DNA of 64,000 bases from JACVRW01 sp963821275 (GTDB lineage Bacteria; Actinomycetota; Thermoleophilia; Solirubrobacterales; Thermoleophilaceae): positions 1 to 64,000 of the forward strand of contig CAWGDF010000001.1 of assembly GCA_963821275.1 (NCBI GenBank), written 5' to 3'. How positions within the stretch are numbered: position 1 is the first letter of the stretch; every line of letters begins with the position of its first letter. This document shows, one piece after another, positions 53,046 through 61,349 of the stretch. A program made the translations under genes and the position numbers. The notes below the pieces were generated by a model that saw only the letters and a list, made by a program, of their open reading frames with translations, was not told the origin of the DNA and made no database searches.

Positions 53046-53969
53046 CTAGCGGCGGCGGATCACCTCGCAGCCGCGCAACCGGTCCTTGCGGTCCGCTCTC
53101 ACGCGATCCCGGCCCACCCCACAGCGGACCCTGTCGCGGTTGGAGTCGCGCGAGTTAACGCGGTCGCGTCCTGGGCCGCCGAAGATCTTGTCGCGTCCCG
53201 GGCCACCGAAGAGATTGTCACCCTGCCTGCCGCCTGTCAGCACGTCATCGCCGGCTCCCCCTCCGAGAGAGCCCCAGCTGTTGCGTGGCGCGCTCAGGCG
53301 GTCATCTCCCCGACCACCCGACGAGACGACGCCGTCGTTGGGGAACGGGGCGCCGGGCGCCGGAACGATCGTGTCGTTCCCCGCGGCACCCCCTGCGATC
53401 AGGTAGGCGCCCGGGCCTCGCACGGTGACGTCGACGTCCTGGTCGCCCGCGTCGCTGGGGTTCAGGTTGAGACCGGGGTGGTGCTCGGGTCCGGGCCCCC
53501 AGTGAAGCTCGTCAGCACGCCTCGTGCCGACGACTTCCGCAAACAAACCACGTGCTCTGAACGCGAACTCAATCTCGATTTCGGACGCGCCCTCGAGTTC
53601 CGGTGTCGCGCCCGGCGCGAATGGACCGCGGGCGAGCAGCACGTCGGGGAAAGCTAAGTCCGGGGACCGGACCCTGATGGTGTCGGTGTTGAGCACCGTC
53701 GGCGCGCCTCCCAGGCAAGGCCTGGGGGACTCAAGGAACTCCATGACCCAGATCTCTTGTCCGGTTGTCGTGATTGGCCCACTTCTCGTGATCTGGCCCA
53801 ACGCATCCCTGTCCATCGTGACGGTCAACAGGTTCTGGGGCGGGCCGCCGAGGGAGCAGCGGACCCGCGCCGTGGCGTCGGAGGCGAAGCTCGTACCGAG
53901 CAGGAGTAGACCGGCGACGGCGACGCCCGTTAACAGCGGAGCACGACGCACGCCCATCATCGTGGCCAT
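53046..53969 (-). CDS. exported RTX-like calcium-binding protein (307 aa)
   Basis: A signal peptide (LLTGVAVAGLLLLGTSFASD) precedes a beta-rich N-terminal domain with two Cys. A run of glycine/aspartate nonapeptides follows: GGGAGDDVLTGGRQGDNLFG, GPGRDKIFGGPGRDRVNSRD, then a basic Cys-containing end (RDRVRCGVGRDRVRADRKDR, LRGCEVIRRR). Proteins like this are secreted and bind calcium through the beta-roll. A truncated relative is at 33957-34345. Confidence 0.8.
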   Translation of the reverse strand: MATMMGVRRAPLLTGVAVAGLLLLGTSFASDATARVRCSLGGPPQNLLTVTMDRDALGQITRSGPITTTGQEIWVMEFLESPRPCLGGAPTVLNTDTIRVRSPDLAFPDVLLARGPFAPGATPELEGASEIEIEFAFRARGLFAEVVGTRRADELHWGPGPEHHPGLNLNPSDAGDQDVDVTVRGPGAYLIAGGAAGNDTIVPAPGAPFPNDGVVSSGGRGDDRLSAPRNSWGSLGGGAGDDVLTGGRQGDNLFGGPGRDKIFGGPGRDRVNSRDSNRDRVRCGVGRDRVRADRKDRLRGCEVIRRR

Positions 53970-54186
53970 CCTTGCGAGAGTACACCCGTCTTTCGACGCC
54001 GGTCAGGGCGGCGGTAGAGGCCGTGTCGGCCCCGCAACGCAACAGCCACCAGCTGATGCCACCTCGCCGCCGGTCGCGCAGTCGGTCAGCTAGTCCGTTT
54101 GAACTCGGTCGGGTGCCTGAACCTGTGCTGGTCCTGCCGCGCTCGGGCCGGCATGCCGCCGTTCTAATACCTCCGGCCGTCGCCCA

Positions 54187-54447
54187 CTACGCCGCCTCCT
54201 CGCCGAGGCGCCGCTCGGTCGCGACCTCGTCCAGCAGCGCGACCAGCGCCGCAGCCGCCGGCAAGAAGCGCTCGTCGAGGCCGCGGCACACGAGCTCGAC
54301 GAGCAGCCGCTCCGCCCCCCGCCGCGGCGCGTGCTTCGGGATCCCGGCCTGGTCGCGGTTCAGCCGGGCCGGACCCTCCGGGGTGACGGGCTGCCAGCCC
54401 CTCGGGCCGGTCCCGGGCTCTTCGAGCAATGCGAGCTGATCGCCCAC
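54187..54447 (-). CDS. hypothetical protein (86 aa)
   Basis: A GTG start gives GDQLALLEEPGTGPRGWQPV and a helical C-terminal half rich in Leu, Ala and Arg (AERLLVELVCRGLDERFLPA, AAALVALLDEVATERRLGEE). No motif or family is recognised. It ends about 220 bases before the RTX-like gene's upstream region, which (53970-54186) holds nothing else visible. Confidence 0.4.
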   Translation of the reverse strand: MGDQLALLEEPGTGPRGWQPVTPEGPARLNRDQAGIPKHAPRRGAERLLVELVCRGLDERFLPAAAALVALLDEVATERRLGEEAA

Positions 54448-54524
54448 GGGCTCCGATTCTATGACGACGGGAGGACTGTCCCGTTCTGTCCCCGGAGGGC
54501 GCCGCGGGACCCGGTCCCTACGGC

Positions 54525-54550
54525 GAAACCCCCGCCTTTGCGGGGGTTTC
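54525..54550 (-). terminator. hairpin after the initiator tRNA
   Basis: GAAACCCCCGC (54525-54535) pairs with GCGGGGGTTTC (54540-54550) around a five-base loop or less. It directly follows the tRNA 3' end on the minus strand and is the analogue of the hairpin next to the tRNA stump at 34723. Confidence 0.75.
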
Positions 54551-54555
54551 GTTAG

Positions 54556-54629
<74 letters not shown>

Positions 54630-54664
54630 GCGTGAATGTGAATCTAGCAAGCTGGCGCGCGACG

Positions 54665-55258
54665 TCAACCGCTTGCGGCGGCCCGGTGGGCTGCGGTGAG
54701 GATCTCCTCCGGGGTGGCGTTGTCGCTCGCGTCCTCGGACATGTGGGACCAGGTCACGCGGCCGTCCGGGGCGATGACCATCGCGCCGCCGAGTTGGGCG
54801 GCGTCGCCGATGATCCGGCCCTGATGGACCTTGCCGCGGGAGCGCACGGTGCGGGCGAGGCCCTTGCTCACGCTCCTCGGCCCCAGGAGCTCGCCGGCGC
54901 TCGCCACTTTGGCGCCCGCCACCTTGTAGCTCGCGCGGCTCTCGTCGGCCAGCACCGGGAGGTCGATCTCCTGGCGGCGGCGGAAGTCCGCGGCCTGGCG
55001 CGGCGTCGCCTGGCCGATCAGGACCAGCGGCACTCCGGCGGCCTCGAACTGCTCGCGGGCGCGGTGCAACTGCACCGCGTGGTCGCGACAGTGCACTCAG
55101 CCGTAGTGGCGCAGCCAGACCAGCGCCACCGGCCGGTCGCGCCACAGGTCACCCAGGCGGACCTCGTTGCCGTCGTGGTCGGACAGCACGATGTCCGCCA
55201 GGGCGTCGGCGCGGTCGGGCGGGTCGGTGCGCCGGCGCTGTCTCCCTGCCCCCAGCAT
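54665..55258 (-). CDS. SelU/PRXL2-like peroxiredoxin-fold protein with in-frame TGA (probable selenoprotein, 197 aa)
   Basis: The gene reads open from ATG 55258 except for one TGA at 55097-55099 (codon 54), then continues in the same frame to 54665. Before it stand IVLSDHDGNEVRLGDLWRDR and PVALVWLRHYG; after it VHCRDHAVQLHRAREQFEAA. Members of the AhpC/TSA antioxidant family (PRXL2/SelU type) have RxxG-C-x-x-C-R here, so TGA occupies the peroxidatic Cys position, giving U-x-x-C. Later landmarks are normal: GVPLVLIGQATPRQAADFRR, PVLADESRASYKVAGA, GAMVIAPDGRVTWSHMSEDA. A hairpin fit for a bacterial SECIS follows the TGA. The alternatives are a pseudogene or a base error in TGC/TGT. No sel genes lie in the window. 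Confidence 0.75.
55061..55078 (-). promoter_or_regulatory. candidate bacterial SECIS hairpin
   Basis: On the minus strand GCGGTGC AGTT GCACCGC is a perfect 7-bp stem with a four-base loop, beginning 18 bases after the TGA at 55097-55099. Known bacterial SECIS elements have a short stem, a G in the first two loop bases and a loop starting about 16-37 bases from the UGA. Here the loop starts 25 bases after it and G is the second loop base. Confidence 0.65.
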
Positions 55259-55282
55259 GGCGGCAAGTGTACGGTGCCGCCG

Positions 55283-56224
55283 ATGGCGCGCATCGCGGTT
55301 GTCGACCTGGGCACGAACTCGACGCGCCTTCTGGTGGCGGACGTGGACGACGGAGCCGTCGCCGAGCTCGACCGGCAGACGATCGTCACGCGCTTCGGGG
55401 AGGGAGTGGACGCCACCGGGCGGGTCTCCGACGCCGCGATGGGGCGGGTGGAGGAGGCGCTCGCGGGCTACCGCGAGATCATCGACCGGCTCGAGGCCGC
55501 CGAGGTCGTGGGGGTCGCCACCAGCGCGATGCGCGACGCCGAGAACGGGCCGGCCTTTCGCGAGCAGATGCTGGAGCGCTTCGGCATGGACCTGGTCACG
55601 ATCTCGGGCGACGAGGAGGCCCGACTGACCTTTCTCGGCGCGACCGCTGCTCGCGATGACACGACGGAGACCGTGGTGGTGGACATCGGCGGTGGAAGCA
55701 CGGAGTACGTGGTCGGCCGGCCCAGCGAAGATCCCGTCTTCAGCGTCTCCGCCCGAATGGGCTCGGTGAGGCACACGGAGCGCTTCATCGAGCATGACCC
55801 GCCGGAGGAGGCCGAGGTGAAGGCGCTCCGCGACGACGCCGGCCGGATCGTGAGGAGCGAGGTCCCGGACGAGCTACGCGAGGAGACGGAGCACGGGATC
55901 GCGGTGGCCGGCACCGCGACCACTCTGGCCGCCATCGACCAGGAGCTGGACCCCTACGACCCGGAGCGGGTCCACGGGTACCAGCTCAGCCTCGCCTCGT
56001 GCCAGGAGATCCTGCGGCGGCTCGCCGCGCTTCCGCTCGAGGAGCGAAGGGAGGTACCGGGCCTGCACCCGGACCGGGCGCCGACGATCGTCGCCGGCGC
56101 GGCGATCCTGCTCGCGTCGATGCGCACGTTCGGCCTCGAGGAGATCGAGATCAGCGAGAACGACCTCCTGCACGGTGCCGCGCTGGCCGCCGCGGACGGA
56201 AGGTTCCCCCAAACGGGGGGGTAG
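55283..56224 (+). CDS. ppx: Ppx/GppA family phosphatase (313 aa)
   Basis: An exopolyphosphatase/guanosine pentaphosphatase of the ASKHA fold. IAVVDLGTNSTRLLVADVDD is phosphate motif 1, VVGVATSAMRDAENGPAFRE gives the conserved TsA-R-A-N pattern, ISGDEEARLTFLGATA the catalytic Glu region, VVVDIGGGSTEYVVG phosphate motif 2, and IAVAGTATTLAAID with IVAGAAILLASM the adenosine-type motif. It is the short two-domain type. Its start lies 24 bases from the divergent SelU-like gene. Confidence 0.92.
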   Translation: MARIAVVDLGTNSTRLLVADVDDGAVAELDRQTIVTRFGEGVDATGRVSDAAMGRVEEALAGYREIIDRLEAAEVVGVATSAMRDAENGPAFREQMLERFGMDLVTISGDEEARLTFLGATAARDDTTETVVVDIGGGSTEYVVGRPSEDPVFSVSARMGSVRHTERFIEHDPPEEAEVKALRDDAGRIVRSEVPDELREETEHGIAVAGTATTLAAIDQELDPYDPERVHGYQLSLASCQEILRRLAALPLEERREVPGLHPDRAPTIVAGAAILLASMRTFGLEEIEISENDLLHGAALAAADGRFPQTGG

Positions 56225-56231
56225 CCCGACT

Positions 56232-56259
56232 TTGCGTTCAGGCCCAACTGGTTTATAGT
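56232..56259 (+). promoter_or_regulatory. sigma70-like promoter for the structured RNA
   Basis: TTGCGT (56232-56237), a 16-base spacer and TATAGT (56254-56259) place a start at about 56265, exactly where the first hairpin of the RNA begins. It lies right after the ppx stop. Confidence 0.5.
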
Positions 56260-56264
56260 TCGCG

Positions 56265-56456
56265 GTGCCGGGCGGAGTTGACGTGCGTCTAACGCGTGCG
56301 AACTCTTCTCCCGGTACATAGGTTCGGGCGAAGCCGCATCGTATCGGCGCCTCCCGCCGTCCGAACCGCAAGGCCCCTTCATGGCACGTACCCCTGCCCG
56401 TCCTGATGGGGCCGTTTGCGGAACCGCCCGCATGGACTGCGGGCGGTTCTGTTTTT
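56265..56456 (+). ncRNA. structured small RNA with intrinsic terminator (unassigned)
   Basis: Three large hairpins and a terminator fill the gap. Hairpin 1: GTGCCGGG (56265) with CCCGGTAC (56310), and inside it GAGTT with AACTC and GCGT with ACGC. Hairpin 2: GGTTCGG (56321) with CCGAACC (56361), inside it GCCG with CGGC. Hairpin 3: GCAAGGCCCC (56368) with GGGGCC..TTGC (56408). The terminator GAACCGCCCGC...GCGGGCGGTTC (56421-56449) is followed by TGTTTTT. A promoter precedes it. No coding frame fits. It could be a trans-acting RNA or an attenuator-like leader, but the downstream gene is on the other strand. I cannot name a family. Confidence 0.6.
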
Positions 56457-56462
56457 CACTAA

Positions 56463-58118
56463 TCAAGCAAGCATCGCCCTGCGGGGGTACACGACCTCGG
56501 GGTCGGTGAGAACGTTGACGAGCGCCGGCTGCCCCGAGCTGAAGGCCCGCTCCAGAGCGGGGCGCAGCTCGTCCGGGCGCTCGACCAGCTCGCCGTGGCC
56601 GCCGAGCGCGCGCACGATCTCGTCGTAGCGGCAGCCGGGCTGCAGGTCGGCGGCGACCGAGTACCCGTACAGGAACTCCATCGGGTGCTTCTCGAGTGCC
56701 CAGATGCCGTTGTTGCCCATGACTGCGACCACCGGCACGCGGTGGCGCACGAGCGTGTCGAACTCCATGCCCGAGAAGCCGAAGGCCCCGTCGCCGATCA
56801 GCAGGCAGACCTGCCGCTCGGGCCGGGCGAGCTTGGCGGCCAGCGCGAAGCCCGGGCCCGCGCCCAGGCAGCCGTACGGGCCCGGGTCCATCCAGCAGCC
56901 GGGCTCGAAGGTGTCGATCATCCGACCGGCGAAGGAGACGAAGTCGCCGCCGTCGCCGATGACGATCGCGTTGCGGTCGAGCACCTGGCCCAGCTCGTGG
57001 TACAGCCGCACCGGATGAAGAGGAGCGCGGTCGTCCGCGCGGTCGGCCTGCTCGGCGGCCCGCTTCTCGCTCTCCACCGCGCGGAGCTCGTCAACCCAGC
57101 TTGCATCCCGATCGCCCGCGGCGCCCTCGCGAAGCGCCTCGAGCGTTCCCGCGACCCCGCCCCACAGCTCCGCAGCCACCTCGCGAGGCTGGTCGCGAGC
57201 CGGGCGGGAGGAGCCGACGACCACGATCTGGGTGTCGTCGCCGAAGGCAGCGCCGAAGCCCAGCCTGAAGTCCATCGGCGTCCCGACAACGAGCGCGACG
57301 TCCGCGCCCTTCAACCCGGTGCCGCGCGCGCGTGAGAAGAAAAGGGGGTGGTCGGCGGGGATGCAGCCGCGCGCGAGCCCGTTGAGGAACACCGGCAGCC
57401 CCAGCTCCTCGCAGAGCTTCCGCAAGGCTGTCTCGCCGTGGGCCCAGTAGAGCCCGGTGCCGGCCATGACTACGGGACGCCGCGCAGCACGCAACAGCTC
57501 GGCCGCCCGCTGGAGGGCATCGCCGTCGGCCGGCGGCAGGCCGGCCGGGTCGGGTAGCGACGCCGGCGCGTCGGGGTCCACGTCCGACTCCATGAAGACG
57601 TAGTCGAGCGGGAAGTCGAGGAAGGTCGGGCCACCGGGCGGCTCGAGCGAGGCCGCCAGCGCCTCGTCGACGAGAGCGGGGATGTCCGCGGTCGACTCGG
57701 CGGTGCGGGCCAGCTTGGTAAGCGGAGCCACGAACGGGACATGATCGATCTCCTGCAGCGACCCCTGCCCCCAGCGGCCGGCCGGCGCCCGCCCACCCAG
57801 CGCGAGCAGCGGCGACCCGTTCTGCAACGCCGACGCCAGGCCGCTCATGCCGTTTGTCACGCCGGGGCCGGCGGTGAGGGCACACACCCCCGGCATGCGG
57901 GTCGCCTTCGCCCAGCCCTCCGCGGCAAAGGTGGCCGACTGCTCGTGGCGGGTATCCACGATGTCGATGCCTTCTTCGCGGCAGCCGTCGTAGATGGAGA
58001 ACAGGTGCCCGCCCGAGAGCGTGAACAGCTTGGACACACCGTGCGCCTTGAGGCGCTTCGCGACCAGGCGACCGCCATGGAGAGCCGCTCGCTGCTCGGT
58101 CTCAGCCTCCGTCGACAA
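56463..58118 (-). CDS. thiamine-diphosphate-dependent enzyme, acetolactate-synthase/oxalyl-CoA-decarboxylase-like (551 aa)
   Basis: Three domains. The N-terminal PYR domain has FTLSGGHLFSIYDGCREEGI and the catalytic Glu of DTRHEQSATFAAEGWAKATR. The central domain contains LLRAARRPVVMAGTGLYWAH and ALVVGTPMDFRLGFGAAFGD. The C-terminal PP domain has the GDG-x25-NN ThDP motif in IGDGAFGFSGMEFDTLVRHR to VAVMGNNGIWALEK. It resembles acetolactate synthase large subunits and 2-hydroxyacyl-CoA/oxalyl-CoA lyases; no regulatory subunit gene is adjacent, so anabolic acetolactate synthase is less likely. TTG 58118 is the probable start. Confidence 0.87.
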   Translation of the reverse strand: MSTEAETEQRAALHGGRLVAKRLKAHGVSKLFTLSGGHLFSIYDGCREEGIDIVDTRHEQSATFAAEGWAKATRMPGVCALTAGPGVTNGMSGLASALQNGSPLLALGGRAPAGRWGQGSLQEIDHVPFVAPLTKLARTAESTADIPALVDEALAASLEPPGGPTFLDFPLDYVFMESDVDPDAPASLPDPAGLPPADGDALQRAAELLRAARRPVVMAGTGLYWAHGETALRKLCEELGLPVFLNGLARGCIPADHPLFFSRARGTGLKGADVALVVGTPMDFRLGFGAAFGDDTQIVVVGSSRPARDQPREVAAELWGGVAGTLEALREGAAGDRDASWVDELRAVESEKRAAEQADRADDRAPLHPVRLYHELGQVLDRNAIVIGDGGDFVSFAGRMIDTFEPGCWMDPGPYGCLGAGPGFALAAKLARPERQVCLLIGDGAFGFSGMEFDTLVRHRVPVVAVMGNNGIWALEKHPMEFLYGYSVAADLQPGCRYDEIVRALGGHGELVERPDELRPALERAFSSGQPALVNVLTDPEVVYPRRAMLA

Positions 58119-58157
58119 GGTCCGCGAGCCTATCCGAATCGGTATAAGGCGGGGACG

Positions 58158-59036
58158 ATGCTGGCGCTGGAGGGGGACTTCGAGGGGACTTTTCCGTTCG
58201 AGCCGCGGTACCTCAAAGCGGGCGATGTGCGCCTCCATTACGTCGACGAGGGCGCGGCCGAGGCACCCGTGCTGCTGTTCGCCCACGGCAACCCGACCTG
58301 GAGCTATCTGTGGCGGCGCCCGGTGGCCGACCTCTCGGCGCGCGGCCACCGCTGTGTGGCCTTCGACCACATGGGCTTTGGCCGATCGGACAAGCCGCCC
58401 TACCTCTCGGCCTACTCGCTACGGGCGCACGTGGACAACGCGCTCGCACTGATCGATGGGCTCGACCTGCACGACGTCATCCTCGTGGCCCACGACTGGG
58501 GCGGCCCGATCGGCTTGGGCGCCGTGCTCGAGCGGCGCGACCGGCTCCGGGGGCTCGTTCTGATGAACACCTGGGCCTGGGAGCTTCCCAGCTTCCTTCC
58601 TCCTTTCCTTCGCGAGTTCCGCACCGAAGGGCTTGGCGAGATACTGGCGCTCGCGGGAAACCTGTTCGTGGAGTCGATGCCCGGCGCGCTGGCCCGCAGG
58701 GAAGTCGACGAGTTGATGATGGCCGCCTATCGGGCACCGTTCCCGGACTACTGGTCGCGCGCCGGGATCCTCGCCTTCCAGCGCGAGATCCCGTTGACCG
58801 AGCGCGACCGCAGCGCGCCGCTCATGAGCTCGATCCACGAGCGCCTTGCCGGCCTCGACGTCCCCGTTCTCCTGGTCTGGGGCTCACGCGACCGGGTGTT
58901 CCAGCCGGTGTTCCTCGACCAGTGGCGCGAGCTCTTCCCGGGCGCCGGCACGGTCGAGCTCGACGACGCCGGGCACTTCCTGGTCGAGGATCGCCCCGAC
59001 GCGGTGACGCAGGCGATCTCGGAGTTCGTGGCCTAG
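58158..59036 (+). CDS. haloalkane-dehalogenase-like alpha/beta hydrolase (292 aa)
   Basis: HGNPTWSYLWRRPVADLSAR is the oxyanion/halide Asn region and VILVAHDWGGPIGLGAVLER the nucleophile elbow with Asp plus the Trp that stabilises halide. VLLVWGSRDRVFQPVFLDQW is an Asp acid candidate, and ELDDAGHFLVEDRPDAV carries the catalytic His. A cap domain lies between (FPDYWSRAGILAFQREIPLT). It fits haloalkane dehalogenases, though epoxide hydrolases share much of the pattern. It is divergent from the ThDP enzyme, with 39 bases between starts. Confidence 0.87.
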   Translation: MLALEGDFEGTFPFEPRYLKAGDVRLHYVDEGAAEAPVLLFAHGNPTWSYLWRRPVADLSARGHRCVAFDHMGFGRSDKPPYLSAYSLRAHVDNALALIDGLDLHDVILVAHDWGGPIGLGAVLERRDRLRGLVLMNTWAWELPSFLPPFLREFRTEGLGEILALAGNLFVESMPGALARREVDELMMAAYRAPFPDYWSRAGILAFQREIPLTERDRSAPLMSSIHERLAGLDVPVLLVWGSRDRVFQPVFLDQWRELFPGAGTVELDDAGHFLVEDRPDAVTQAISEFVA

Positions 59037-59055
59037 ACGGTTTCTGCTCCACAGT

Positions 59056-59090
59056 GATGACTTGACCCCCCAGTGGGGGGCAAAGTCATC
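59056..59090. terminator. bidirectional hairpin between convergent genes
   Basis: GATGACTT (59056-59063) pairs with AAGTCATC (59083-59090) and, inside, CCCCCC with GGGGGG around a three-base loop. It lies between the dehalogenase-like gene and the convergent SpoIIE gene. No T-tract follows, but position and stability suit a shared terminator. Confidence 0.65.
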
Positions 59091-59111
59091 AATGCACCAG
59101 TGCTCGCCCGC

Positions 59112-61349
59112 CTAGCCCGTCGCGGAGCGGCGAGAGGCGGCTTCGATCGTCTCGACGTTGCTCGGGAACACGTCCACCCGCAGCGGTTCCGCGAACACGA
59201 CGCGCACGATCGCTCCGCCGAAACGCTCGCCGAGCACCCGCGCGTCCTCGAGCGCGCTGGCCGCTTCGTGCTCGGGCACCCCGCAGGAGGCGAAGAAACG
59301 CTCCACCATGCCGCTCTCCAGCTCCTCTTTGGTCAGCTCGAGCTGCTCGGTGCGAACGGTCGCGTTGGCGGCGGCGACGGTCGGCGAGACGACCACCGCA
59401 GCGATGTCGTCCGTGAGCTTGCCCGCCTCCTCGGCGACCCGTTCGATCAGGCCGCGCGCGCTGGCTTCGTCGCCGAGCTCGCCCAGAAGGCCCTCGAGCC
59501 GCTCGCGACCGAGCATGGTGCCGTTGACGCGGGCCTCCATGAGGCCGTCGGTGAAGAGCGCCGCGGTCGCCCCCGGCACCAGTGGCAGCGTGGTCTGCCG
59601 CAGGCCGGTCTTGACGCCGACGCCGATCGGTGGAGAGGAGCCCGTGGTGACGGGCACGTGGGGCTCCGGGCCGATGATGATCGGCGCCGGGTGCCCGGCG
59701 GTGGCGTACGTGAGCGAGCCGGTGGCCGGGTCGTGGACCGCGAGCAGCACAGTGGCGAAGTCCCCGCCCAGGTTCTCGTCGATGACCCGGCCCGCGACCT
59801 GAAGCGCCACCCGTGGCTCGAGGCCGGCCTCGAGGTAGGCGCGCAGGGTGTAGCGCATGAAGGCAGTGCGAGCGAGCGCCCCGCGGCCGTGACCGGAGAC
59901 GTCGCCGAGGATGAAGCCCACCGAGCCGGCGGCGAGGGGCAGAACGTCGTAGAAGTCGCCGCCGGCGCCGGGGCCGTCGGCGGGCCGGTAGGCCACCGAC
60001 GTCCGGAGACCGCCGAGCTTGTCGGGCACCGGAGGCAGCAGGGCGCTCTGAAGCAGACCGACCTCCTGGAGCAGCTCGCGCCGCTGGCGTCCGAGCGAGC
60101 GGGCCCGCAGCGTCGCCAGCAGGTAGGCGAGCGCGAGCAGGAGCGAGAGGGCCGCCAGGACGGCGAGCACGATCCACACCCAGTCGGGAACGCCGATTAT
60201 CAGGTCGTCGAACCCGTCGAAGGCCCCGGCGAGGTCCGGGTTGAGCAGGGCGCCGGCGGGAGGTTCCTCGGCGCCGCCGCCCGCGCCAGGGCCGCCCGTG
60301 CCGGCGCCGCCACCACCGGCTGCGTCGGCGCCGCCGCTGCTCGTCGAAGAGCCGACGGCGCCGGCCACCAGGCCGACCGCGCCGGCGAGCGGCCCGGCCA
60401 CAACCGGACCGGCCGTACCCTCGGGGAGAGGAAGGGTGGTGAAGATCGGGCCGTTCCCGCCGCTGGCGCCGCCCCCGCCGCCGCCGTCACCGTCCGCTCC
60501 CGTAGCCGGCGCGCCGGACAGGCTCCCGCGTGAGGTGTCGCCGCTGACGAGCGGTAGCTCCCTGAGCGATCTCACTGTCGCGGGTGCGATGACATTGCCG
60601 AGCAACACCAGGGCGGGCCCGTCAGAGGCGGGCGACTCGCCGCCGCTATCGCCGGGGGTCGGCGTCGTGACCTCGTCAGGCACATCCGGCAGCGGGGAGC
60701 TGAGCGAGGGCAGGCCGATGGTGGCCAGCGCCTTGCCGCCGCCGCCGGCCGGCCCGCGGGCACCCGTGAGGCGGCGCTCGAAGCCGGGCGTTCCCACCGG
60801 CATCCCGGTGACCGGGTCGATCTCGGGCTCCTCGAGCACCGGCTCCTCGGGCTCGGCGGGGGCGGGCTCGGCAGGCTCCTCGCCCTCCGGCTGCCCGGGG
60901 GCGGGAGCAGCGGGCTCCTCGCCTCCCGGCTCCCCAGGAGCAGGCGCGCCGGGCACCTCGCCCTCCGGCTGCTCAGGGGCCGGGTCGACGGGAGGCGTCT
61001 CCGGCACGCTGGGCTCTTCCGGCGTGGCGGGCGGGGCCGGCGCTTCAGGCGTAGCCGGCGCCTCAGGCGCTGCAGGCGGTGCGGGTGCAGCAGGCGGTGT
61101 GGGCGGCGCTGCGGGGACCGCGGGCGGGGCGGCCGGCACCACCGGGGGCGCCGTCGCGGCCGGGGGCGCAGGGGCGGCCGGCACCACCGGGGGCGCAGGG
61201 GCGGCTTGAGGCGCAGGGGCGGCCGGGGCCGTCGTGGGCGGGACGGGCGGCGCCTGTACCTGAGCGGGCGCCGCTGCGGTCATCGCCAGCAGCGCGAGTC
61301 CGAGCACGCAGAAGATCGCGACGCGGATCAGCGTGCGTGAACTCGGCAT
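59112..61349 (-). CDS. exported/membrane SpoIIE phosphatase with Pro/Glu-rich region (745 aa)
   Basis: A signal peptide or anchor (LIRVAIFCVLGLALLAMTAA) leads into ~180 residues dominated by Pro, Ala and Glu (for example PAAPAPPAAPEAPATPEAPA), expected to span the cell wall. Further low-complexity Gly/Ser sequence follows, then a membrane helix (VWIVLAVLAALSLLLALAYL), a coiled-coil linker and a cytoplasmic SpoIIE/RsbU domain (AGGDFYDVLPLAAGSVGFIL, GDVSGHGRGALARTAFMRYT, ALFTDGLMEARVNG). A C-terminal helical extension of ~85 residues contains MVERFFASCGVPEHEAASAL. An external sensor driving partner-switching is a reasonable inference. ATG 61349 is preferred over 61382. Confidence 0.85.
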   Translation of the reverse strand: MPSSRTLIRVAIFCVLGLALLAMTAAAPAQVQAPPVPPTTAPAAPAPQAAPAPPVVPAAPAPPAATAPPVVPAAPPAVPAAPPTPPAAPAPPAAPEAPATPEAPAPPATPEEPSVPETPPVDPAPEQPEGEVPGAPAPGEPGGEEPAAPAPGQPEGEEPAEPAPAEPEEPVLEEPEIDPVTGMPVGTPGFERRLTGARGPAGGGGKALATIGLPSLSSPLPDVPDEVTTPTPGDSGGESPASDGPALVLLGNVIAPATVRSLRELPLVSGDTSRGSLSGAPATGADGDGGGGGGASGGNGPIFTTLPLPEGTAGPVVAGPLAGAVGLVAGAVGSSTSSGGADAAGGGGAGTGGPGAGGGAEEPPAGALLNPDLAGAFDGFDDLIIGVPDWVWIVLAVLAALSLLLALAYLLATLRARSLGRQRRELLQEVGLLQSALLPPVPDKLGGLRTSVAYRPADGPGAGGDFYDVLPLAAGSVGFILGDVSGHGRGALARTAFMRYTLRAYLEAGLEPRVALQVAGRVIDENLGGDFATVLLAVHDPATGSLTYATAGHPAPIIIGPEPHVPVTTGSSPPIGVGVKTGLRQTTLPLVPGATAALFTDGLMEARVNGTMLGRERLEGLLGELGDEASARGLIERVAEEAGKLTDDIAAVVVSPTVAAANATVRTEQLELTKEELESGMVERFFASCGVPEHEAASALEDARVLGERFGGAIVRVVFAEPLRVDVFPSNVETIEAASRRSATG

